Shown: positions 7,397-14,378 of the stretch, piece after piece
How positions within the stretch are numbered: position 1 is the first letter of the stretch
Layout of the letters: every line of letters starts with the position of its first letter
Source of the DNA: CAKOSP01 sp964370755
Lineage (GTDB): Bacteria > Bacillota_I > Bacilli_A > RF39 > UBA660
Length of the DNA: 34,462 bases
NCBI GenBank assembly: GCA_964370755.1
Contig: CAYJKL010000014.1
Span: forward strand, 1 to 34,462
Direction: 5' to 3'
Translations under genes and position numbers: made by a program
Notes under the pieces: model-generated
Seen by the model: only the letters and a program-made list of their open reading frames with translations
What the model was told of the DNA's origin: nothing
Database searches by the model: none

Positions 7397-8284
7397 TTAA
7401 TTAATTGTTACAAAATAATTTAACACTGAATCTATAGAATAAATTAATTCTATATTGTCATTAGTTCTTATTATTATACTACTTTTATCATTTGAAATTT
7501 CATATGATAAAATTGAACTACTCAATGATAAATTTTTATTTACATTGTCGTTATTTTCATAATTTACATAATCACTTTGATACAAATATTTTGTTTTAAA
7601 GTGATAGAAGTATAATTCAGTTAACATTTTGTCTGTTATACTCGTATAATCAAAAATTAAATTACCGCTGTTTTGACTTGTCAAAATGGTATAATTTGCA
7701 TCATTTTCTGTTATTTCATTTTTATTAATTATTGTTTGATCAGTTGGCGTAATTGATAATGTGTTATTGCTAGTATCGAAATGAATAACATAATATTCAT
7801 TTTTTTCTTCACCTCGTATTGTATACATATCTTCCGTCACTTCATTTTTTACAAATATACATTCTACTATATATACAATGTTTGTATTAGATATATTAGA
7901 TGTTTTTATTTTATTTATTGAATACTCATAATCTGAATTATAGTAATTTATATTATCATAAATATTATTTTCTGTTATATTTTTTTTCATAATATAATTG
8001 TTATTTAAAAATTCTATTGTTTCTTCAGTATCTCTATTTATCATACTTAAAATATATTTATTTATTGCTTCTTGAACTAAGAAATATTCATTATGATTTT
8101 CTAAATCATTTAATTGAATAATATTTTCCGCTTCTAATAATGATTCTTCAAATTCAATTTCTTGATTATTGTTATTATTTTGATTAATTATTGTATCTTC
8201 TTCTTTATAAAATAATATTACTAGAAGTAATATGCTAATAAATATTAGAACTATTACAGTTACAATTTTCTTGTTATTACTCAA
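7397..8284 (-). CDS. Membrane-anchored VirB8/TcpC-like protein, copy 2
   Basis: 295 residues. A single N-terminal membrane helix (~9-26) has a short basic cytoplasmic start; the rest should be extracellular. It is a paralog of the gene just upstream: both have (L/T)xNHxxYFxxxE near the start of the domain, D/N-rich middle strands (NYTILTSQNSGN here), and an almost identical end (SVLNYFVTIN versus SVLNYTVDIN). The helical FLVQEAINKYILSMINRDTE segment followed by beta-rich sequence resembles the NTF2-like fold of VirB8/TcpC, the bridge between T4SS ATPases and channel. This assignment is inferred from topology, size and position, not from strong sequence identity. It is 55 bases upstream of virD4 and 10 bases after its paralog. 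Confidence 0.6.
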   Translation of the reverse strand: MSNNKKIVTVIVLIFISILLLVILFYKEEDTIINQNNNNNQEIEFEESLLEAENIIQLNDLENHNEYFLVQEAINKYILSMINRDTEETIEFLNNNYIMKKNITENNIYDNINYYNSDYEYSINKIKTSNISNTNIVYIVECIFVKNEVTEDMYTIRGEEKNEYYVIHFDTSNNTLSITPTDQTIINKNEITENDANYTILTSQNSGNLIFDYTSITDKMLTELYFYHFKTKYLYQSDYVNYENNDNVNKNLSLSSSILSYEISNDKSSIIIRTNDNIELIYSIDSVLNYFVTIN

Positions 8285-8294
8285 TTTTTCTCCT

Positions 8295-9140
8295 TTAATT
8301 AATGTCTACGGTATAATTTAAAACACTTGAAATATTAAACGTAATTTCTTGGTCATAATTATCATATATTATTATTTTTTTATAGTTTTCATCAATATTA
8401 TATTTTCTTATTATTGATAGTTCGTTAATTTTTAATTCTTCTGTAATATTTTCTAAAATTGTTTTATCATTTAAGTAATAATATGTGTATTTAAGATTTT
8501 GAAAATACATATCTACTATTAGACTATTAGAAATGTTAATTATATTATAATTATTATAATTGTTTTTTGTAATTGAATCATACTTAAATTCGTCTGTATT
8601 TAATTTTTCTTGATCAAAAAAATGTTTATCTATTGGGTAGATTGAAAATGTGAAATTTTTTTCATCTAAAAATATTATGTGATACGTTGTAATTTTTTCA
8701 TCTACAAGTATTTCATCCATTGCATTTTCTATTAAATCTGTTTTTAATATGTAAGCAATATAACTATTGCTTATCCTTGCTGTTTTTATTTCTGTTATAT
8801 TGTACGAGTAGTTTTTTTCATAAAATTGTACTTTATTTTCTATGTTATTGTAATTTACACCTTCTTTTTCAATAAATTCTAAACTTAGATAATTAAAAAT
8901 TTTTTCTTCATTCTTAGAATTAATCGATTTATAGTAATTTGTTAATATCTCATTTATTATAAAATATTTGCTATGGTTAGTTAACTCTGTTATTTCAATA
9001 TTTGTCTGATTTTCTGAAGAATTCGGTTCATTTAAATCTAGTTGGCCTTCTTCCTCTTCTGAGGAAGTTAATAACAGAGCAATTAGTATGATTAATATCA
9101 TTATTACTATTGCGATAGTTAAAAATATCTTATTTTTCAT
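8295..9140 (-). CDS. Membrane-anchored VirB8/TcpC-like protein, copy 1
   Basis: 281 residues with one N-terminal membrane helix (~5-25), an acidic linker (SSEEEEGQLDLNE), then a predicted extracellular domain. YFIINEILTNYYKSINSKNEEKIFNYL looks like the first helix of an NTF2-like/VirB8-type domain; alternating beta strands and polar turns follow. It is paralogous to the next gene (similar start, matching C-terminal SVLNY-V-IN). The ATG at 9140 follows a TTTCCTCC-type (GGAGGAAAA on minus) site and lies 15 bases after the hydrolase gene, so all three are likely co-translated. A role as T4SS scaffold is inferred from neighbours; the sequence alone would be called hypothetical. Confidence 0.6.
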   Translation of the reverse strand: MKNKIFLTIAIVIMILIILIALLLTSSEEEEGQLDLNEPNSSENQTNIEITELTNHSKYFIINEILTNYYKSINSKNEEKIFNYLSLEFIEKEGVNYNNIENKVQFYEKNYSYNITEIKTARISNSYIAYILKTDLIENAMDEILVDEKITTYHIIFLDEKNFTFSIYPIDKHFFDQEKLNTDEFKYDSITKNNYNNYNIINISNSLIVDMYFQNLKYTYYYLNDKTILENITEELKINELSIIRKYNIDENYKKIIIYDNYDQEITFNISSVLNYTVDIN

Positions 9141-9155
9141 TTTTCCTCCTAAAGT

Positions 9156-11657
9156 TTATGAAATGAATAAATCCCATTGATCAAATCTACTTTTTACTAC
9201 ATAAGCATTATAATCTGATTTTTCACACGTTGTTGTTGGTGAGCATCCTGAAACTGCTGCACTTGGTGAAGAACAAGTATTTGATGCACACCTATCATTA
9301 TAATAACTTTGCGTATATGTATGTGGCATATATCCCATATCAACCCATGCTTTTATATAGTAACACCCTCCTGTTCCGGATGTCGAATATGATGGGCCTA
9401 CTAAATAGTGGCCAAACCACCCATATAAGGACATAACCCACGTTGCCGACCCTACCTCGCCGTAACCTGAGGGGTCACATCCTCCACTTTTATATAAATC
9501 CATTCTACCTTTTATTGTGTCATAGCTATCCGTTCCCGGTGTTATATAGTTGTTAATTGTACCCGCAACTGTTTCTATTGCATCCGTAAAATCATCAAAC
9601 ATATAACTTGGACAAGTAGATTGGTTATTTGGTATAGCATAACCAAAATAATTGTAACTACCACAAGATATGAAGTTGGCTGATTCAATTGATGCTTTTG
9701 CAATCAAAAATTCGGGACTTATATTATTTTTAACTGCTGCTTCATATATTTCTTCAGCATATGGAACAAAGTTTTTTTCAAAGTTTGAAGCTTTTGGTTC
9801 ATACAATTTCGAAGAAAACTCATTCATTTTTTGTACAAATTCTGTTTTAGTTAACATAGGTTCAAATATATTATAACCATCATCACTAACATTACAATAA
9901 TCTGGCTGTGATGATACACTAGTTTGTGAAGTAATATTTCCTGGAGTTGGCTCTGTTGGTGATATATATAATTCTGGATCTATTACATTTGAAAATGAAT
10001 TAGCTCCGTCTCTTAGTTCAAAGTGTAAATGAGTTGCTGATGAATTTCCAGTATTCCCCATAAATCCTATTACTTGCCCAGTGGTGACAGTATCCCCTAC
10101 CTCTACTATTACTCCTGGTGTTCCATCTACTTTTTCGTATTTTAAGTGTGCATATACTGAATATAGTCCATTTCCATGGTCTATAGTAACTTCATTTCCA
10201 TATGCAGATACTGAAGCATCGTCTTTTTTATTGGCTGTAATATAATCTACTACTTCAATTACTGTACCTCCACTTGTTGCAATTATCGGAACGTCAGAAC
10301 AATCATGTGAAGAAGGTTGTATATCCAATGCACCATGTATACCTGGACCACTACTATATTGTCTTACTTGGTCAAAATCATAATCGTTTGTCCAAGTTTG
10401 TACTGGACCTACATTTATATTTGTATAAAAATTGTTACTTGAACTATCTAATTCACATGAACCAATTGGCCACCATAAATTATCTGTACTATTTACATAC
10501 GCAAGTGTTGAAGTAGTTGGTCTTGGATTAGTTTGTGAAATATAATTTAAAGGATCAACTCTATTTGTTGATGCTGCTCCTCCTTGGTATATTTCAAAAT
10601 GTAAATGAATTCCACCTGAAATTCCTGTAGTTCCCATAATACCTATTACTTGACCTGCTTCTACACTTTCCCCTTCACTAACTATAATTGAGCCTGTTGC
10701 CATGTGACCATATGCTGAATATATATTATCTCCATGATTAATTTTCACAAATTCTCCATATCCACCAAGTGTTCCTGCAAATTCTATTACTCCATCAGCT
10801 GTTGCTATAATTGGATAATCTTGAGTAAATTCTGTATTCGCTATATCAACCCCACCATGATTTGTTGATGCACCTTCTATACCCGTATTTCTCGGACCAA
10901 ATTCGGATGATATACGAGTTGGCAAAGGAGTCCCTGTTGCCATCATAACACCATTTACTTCTGTTGCATTACTTCCAACTGGCCACCAGTATCCGTCAGC
11001 GTCAGTATTATTAAAGTTACATAATGCAGAAGGATCTGTATCTCCATATTCATGTTCACTATCAAGAACTACTATGAATAAAATTAATGCAATTATTACA
11101 ATTAATAATATTAATCCTACTACTACTGCTATGGCATATGGTTTTTTCATTATGAAACTAATTACTGCATTTTTAACTTTTGCTTTTCCCGCTGCCTTAG
11201 TTGCTTCTACTGGATGTAAGAAATTGTTCACATTTGTCTTAATTGCATTTGCTCTATTTGTTATTACATCTTTTGCAGCTGATCCCTGATTTATTAAATC
11301 TCTTGCTTTATCTTTAATTCCTTTTTTTTCCATATCTGAGCCATCTGTTTTATGAATATTCGGATCAGCATTTTTTTTCTTTTTGAAGTTATTCTGTCTT
11401 TCTTTTTTTACTTCATTATATTTTTTATCTAATTCTTTTTGCTTTTTTTCATAAAAGTTTCTATCTCCATTTATTTTTGTAAACGCTTTTTCATATCGAT
11501 TAGGCTGTCTTTGATATTTAGGTTCTTCTATTTCTTCGCTTAAGTCACTTGAAATACTATTATCTAGGTTTTCAGTTGGTTCATCAATACTTTCAGATTC
11601 AATTGGTTCATCTATAGTTTTATTTTCTTCTATAAATTCATCATTTTCTTCATCCAT
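9156..11657 (-). CDS. T4SS peptidoglycan hydrolase: two M23 domains plus lysozyme-like domain
   Basis: 833 residues, probably opening the cell wall for the T4SS (VirB1/TcpG role). A charged cytoplasmic part (1-170) and membrane helix (~174-198) precede two LytM/M23 metallopeptidase domains. Domain one has zinc ligands H267, D271, H353 and catalytic H318/H351 (NHGGVDIA, YGHMA, GIHLHFEI). Domain two has H441, D445, H545 with H504/H543 (GIHGALDIQ, YAHLK, ATHLHFEL). Residues ~600-750 form a glucosaminidase/lysozyme-like domain (NNISPEFLIAKASIESA, candidate acid E658; SYNYFGYA). All 12 cysteines are outside the cell, six or more in the C-terminal part. AAGGCGGTG precedes ATG 11657; it has its own promoter. 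Confidence 0.92.
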   Translation of the reverse strand: MDEENDEFIEENKTIDEPIESESIDEPTENLDNSISSDLSEEIEEPKYQRQPNRYEKAFTKINGDRNFYEKKQKELDKKYNEVKKERQNNFKKKKNADPNIHKTDGSDMEKKGIKDKARDLINQGSAAKDVITNRANAIKTNVNNFLHPVEATKAAGKAKVKNAVISFIMKKPYAIAVVVGLILLIVIIALILFIVVLDSEHEYGDTDPSALCNFNNTDADGYWWPVGSNATEVNGVMMATGTPLPTRISSEFGPRNTGIEGASTNHGGVDIANTEFTQDYPIIATADGVIEFAGTLGGYGEFVKINHGDNIYSAYGHMATGSIIVSEGESVEAGQVIGIMGTTGISGGIHLHFEIYQGGAASTNRVDPLNYISQTNPRPTTSTLAYVNSTDNLWWPIGSCELDSSSNNFYTNINVGPVQTWTNDYDFDQVRQYSSGPGIHGALDIQPSSHDCSDVPIIATSGGTVIEVVDYITANKKDDASVSAYGNEVTIDHGNGLYSVYAHLKYEKVDGTPGVIVEVGDTVTTGQVIGFMGNTGNSSATHLHFELRDGANSFSNVIDPELYISPTEPTPGNITSQTSVSSQPDYCNVSDDGYNIFEPMLTKTEFVQKMNEFSSKLYEPKASNFEKNFVPYAEEIYEAAVKNNISPEFLIAKASIESANFISCGSYNYFGYAIPNNQSTCPSYMFDDFTDAIETVAGTINNYITPGTDSYDTIKGRMDLYKSGGCDPSGYGEVGSATWVMSLYGWFGHYLVGPSYSTSGTGGCYYIKAWVDMGYMPHTYTQSYYNDRCASNTCSSPSAAVSGCSPTTTCEKSDYNAYVVKSRFDQWDLFIS

Positions 11658-11682
11658 TTAATTCACCGCCTTTTTTATATAA

Positions 11683-11711
11683 ATTATATCACAAAAAAAA
11701 GGGTTTTTAAA
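11683..11711 (-). promoter_or_regulatory. Internal promoter of the T4SS locus, before the hydrolase
   Basis: TATAAT (11683-11688) with an extended -10 TG (TGATATAAT on minus) and TTTAAA (11706-11711) at 17 bases. The -35 box overlaps the terminator stem after virB4, so the downstream half of the locus can be transcribed independently. Confidence 0.6.
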
Positions 11712-11716
11712 CCCCT
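11692..11716 (-). terminator. Rho-independent terminator after virB4
   Basis: GGGTTT/AAACCC stem (11701-11706 with 11709-11714) followed by eight Ts on the minus strand, directly after the virB4 stop. It splits the T4SS locus in two. Confidence 0.75.
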
Positions 11717-11717
11717 A

Positions 11718-13505
11718 TTATAGTCCTCCGCCAGATCCAAATGAATCTAGTTCTTCTGGTGTTACTACAACATTAATTTGCATTCTTCTACCACCGCAAA
11801 CAAATAGTGCTTGTCCTTGGTTATAGTATTTAACACTTTCTTTTTCTGAATCGTTAATATCTATTAATTTTGCCAAGTCATCTACTGCTTGTTTCTTTAA
11901 GTTCATTACTAAGTAATATGCGGCGTTGTCAAAAATTGCTTTACCATGCATGATAAGTGCTGGATCTGCAAAGTCTGTTGGCTGCTGAGTAATAATCATT
12001 GTACCAGTATTATATTTTCTACTACGACGTTGTATTTGTGCTAAAAATTCCGCTCCTAGCTCATTTTTACCACTTAAAAGTGTATGTGCTTCATCTACCA
12101 TCATTACTGTATTTACTGTTTTATCTAAACATAAACCCCATGCATATTTAAGTATGTTAAAGAATAATGCATTTTTGATATTTTCGTCACTATTCATAAG
12201 TTCTCTTGTATTAAATACTATGAAATCACTTTCAATTTGAAGTGTTGTATGACCTGTAAAATAATATCTTAATTCTTTTATTAAAGGTCTAACTTTAAGT
12301 TCTAGCCTTTCCATTGCATCTCTTTCATGAGTCGCGTCTGTCATAGATAATAATCTACCTTTTATTGTTGCATATACATCATCAAATGTTGGATAATCTT
12401 TGCTAGTTAATTGTGTATAATTGGTATTATAATCTATTTTAAACCTTTTATATGTATCTTGTATCACTTCACTAAATAATGTTAATACATCTTCTTCGAT
12501 AGATGGTGTATAATATTTCATAAATGCTTTTAACTGTTGTATAGTTCTTGTTAAGACTGTATATCCAAGACCTTGCAATATTTCTTCTTCATCTGCATCT
12601 ACTACGATTTCTAGAGGATTGATAAGTCCAAAGTCTCCACCTTTTCCAAGATCTATAAAATCTCCACCTAAGGCATAAGTCATATCTCCAAGTTCACCCT
12701 CTGGGTCTATAGCTATTATTTTATATCCATTTCTGATATGATTTCTAAGAAGTAGTTTTGCTGCTGTTGACTTACCTGAACCAGATGTTCCAAGTAATAT
12801 TATATTAGCATTGTTTCTGTTATTTTCATTTTTTTCTTGATATAAGAATTGATTGAACAATACCACTCCACCAGAATAATCTACACCAAGAAGTGTTGCG
12901 TATCCAGGATCTTTGATACTATCAAATACAAATGGATACATTGCTGCACATGTAGATGAAGGTATTGGAGTACCAATTCTTTGTTCTATATCTTGTGCCG
13001 GAAATATTGGTAACATTGATTTTAAAACTTTTTCTTGTTCAAACATCAGCGCTACACCACGCATTCCCATTCCTTCTAAATAACTTCTTAAATTCATTTT
13101 TCTGATTTCAAGTTCTTCTTTACTATTTCCAGTAATCATTATATGAAGCTGAAAATCAAAGATTCTTGCTTGTGTTGCTGCAAGCATTGAAATAAATGCT
13201 TCAAGCGATTCATAATCTTGTCTTATTCTTTCTTGAATCGTTCTATCTTTTTCACCTTGAAATCTGATTTTTAAATCAGCAACTTCTTTGTTTAACATTT
13301 TTCTAAGTTGCTCAAAATGTATTGGTATATGCTTTACAGCTAATTTTACACCTGGCAAATTTATTAATTCACTTAAATAACCTGCATATATTTTTTTAGG
13401 AAAAGATACAATTGTCAGAAGAGTTGAATATTTTGTGCCGAAATTAAATTCTGTTGGTTTAAATTCAATACCTTTTGGCGCTACTTCACTTTTAAATCTA
13501 GGCAT
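11718..13505 (-). CDS. virB4: VirB4/TrsE-type T4SS ATPase
   Basis: The ATPase that powers assembly and transfer in type IV secretion. 595 residues. The N-terminal part (PKGIEFKPTEFNFGTKYSTL, then FPKKIYAGYLSELINLPGVKL) is the Gram-positive TrsE/VirB4 type. Walker A GTSGSGKST is at 239-247, IAIDPEGE at 264-271, Walker B TVMMVDEAHTLL at 466-477, and the ITQQPTDF motif at 505-512. No membrane helix is evident, so it should be peripheral at the inner membrane face. The ATG at 13505 is one base after the stop of the upstream TrsD-like gene (TAATATG), implying coupled translation. A terminator follows. All catalytic motifs look intact. Confidence 0.95.
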   Translation of the reverse strand: MPRFKSEVAPKGIEFKPTEFNFGTKYSTLLTIVSFPKKIYAGYLSELINLPGVKLAVKHIPIHFEQLRKMLNKEVADLKIRFQGEKDRTIQERIRQDYESLEAFISMLAATQARIFDFQLHIMITGNSKEELEIRKMNLRSYLEGMGMRGVALMFEQEKVLKSMLPIFPAQDIEQRIGTPIPSSTCAAMYPFVFDSIKDPGYATLLGVDYSGGVVLFNQFLYQEKNENNRNNANIILLGTSGSGKSTAAKLLLRNHIRNGYKIIAIDPEGELGDMTYALGGDFIDLGKGGDFGLINPLEIVVDADEEEILQGLGYTVLTRTIQQLKAFMKYYTPSIEEDVLTLFSEVIQDTYKRFKIDYNTNYTQLTSKDYPTFDDVYATIKGRLLSMTDATHERDAMERLELKVRPLIKELRYYFTGHTTLQIESDFIVFNTRELMNSDENIKNALFFNILKYAWGLCLDKTVNTVMMVDEAHTLLSGKNELGAEFLAQIQRRSRKYNTGTMIITQQPTDFADPALIMHGKAIFDNAAYYLVMNLKKQAVDDLAKLIDINDSEKESVKYYNQGQALFVCGGRRMQINVVVTPEELDSFGSGGGL

Positions 13506-13506
13506 A

Positions 13507-14076
13507 TTACATCACCGTCCCAACTGTTGTTTTATCTCCATCATTTAGGAAATTATCTAAAATCATTCTTAAATCATCATTACTAGTTTGCATAGACTGC
13601 ATTCCTGAGTTTGCTAGTCCACTTATTAAATTGTGTAGTTTCTTTTGAATTAACTCTAATCTTTTTTCTTTAAATAAAATGAAATATTCAGTGTCTACTA
13701 CGTTATATTCATTACTCATAAATAAATTAGCCTTTGTTATATCTTCCATTATTAATTTTCTTATATTTTGATCAGGAGTATTTTTATATAATACTTGTAG
13801 TTTAGATAAGTATATGCTTATATCAACTGGTCTATCTGCAATAATAAGCCAAAACTCATGATCTATTGTATTATAAAAATTTTGAAGTCTACCAATAATA
13901 GCATTTTGAGTTCCTTGATCTAGCATAAATATATTTTTAGGATGAACTTTAACACCTGTAACTATTTCTCCAGTCTCAGTTTGAATCATCCCATTTACTA
14001 TTTGTTTTACAGGTAACCAATCTTCTGAGAAAATTGAACCAGTTTGAGATTTTTGACTATTAAATATACTACTCAT
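13507..14076 (-). CDS. TrsD-like conjugation protein (VirB4 partner)
   Basis: 189 residues, soluble. By position (between PrgI-like and VirB4 genes) and length it matches TrsD of the pGO1/pSK41 staphylococcal conjugation regions. Seen: WLPVKQIVNGMIQTETGEIVTGVKVHPKN, which looks like the beta-rich N-terminal domain found at the start of fused VirB4 proteins, then FWLIIADRPVDISIYLSKL and a helical C-terminal half. It may therefore be a separately encoded N-terminal domain of VirB4. It overlaps the PrgI gene by 8 bases and is joined to virB4 by TAATATG. The pieces do not look like a recent frameshift, since each has its own start context. Confidence 0.75.
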   Translation of the reverse strand: MSSIFNSQKSQTGSIFSEDWLPVKQIVNGMIQTETGEIVTGVKVHPKNIFMLDQGTQNAIIGRLQNFYNTIDHEFWLIIADRPVDISIYLSKLQVLYKNTPDQNIRKLIMEDITKANLFMSNEYNVVDTEYFILFKEKRLELIQKKLHNLISGLANSGMQSMQTSNDDLRMILDNFLNDGDKTTVGTVM

Positions 14077-14371
14077 CTTTTGTACACCAACCTTTCCAAT
14101 AATACCTTCTTCTATTTTTATAAAAATTAATTATATTTGTTAATAACTGAAGTATATTATGATAATTAACTACTGGAAGAACTAAAAAACCTGTAATTAG
14201 CGCCGGAAGAAGTATTATAATTACTCCTCCAATTCCTGGGTCATTTAGTATGAGTAGCAACAAAAACGTTGTTATGCACCCTGAACCAAATAAAATTAAA
14301 TCTAGTGTTGTAAAAAAACCAAGTATTAACTGAGATTTTTTACTATTTGCTGGTATCATATATTCATTCAC
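14069..14371 (-). CDS. PrgI-family T4SS membrane protein (TrsC/TcpE-like)
   Basis: 100 residues. Small inner-membrane subunit encoded next to VirB4 in Gram-positive conjugation systems, comparable in position to VirB3. A short N-terminus (IPANSKKSQLILGF) matches the PrgI start; two membrane helices (~23-42, ~46-66) follow and a basic, aromatic end (YKNRRRYYWKGW) is typical. The start is GTG at 14371: GGAAGGAG lies 10 bases upstream, inside the end of the VirB6-like gene. The stop overlaps the TrsD-like start by 8 bases. Confidence 0.85.
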   Translation of the reverse strand: MNEYMIPANSKKSQLILGFFTTLDLILFGSGCITTFLLLLILNDPGIGGVIIILLPALITGFLVLPVVNYHNILQLLTNIINFYKNRRRYYWKGWCTKDE

Positions 14372-14378
14372 TCTTTAA

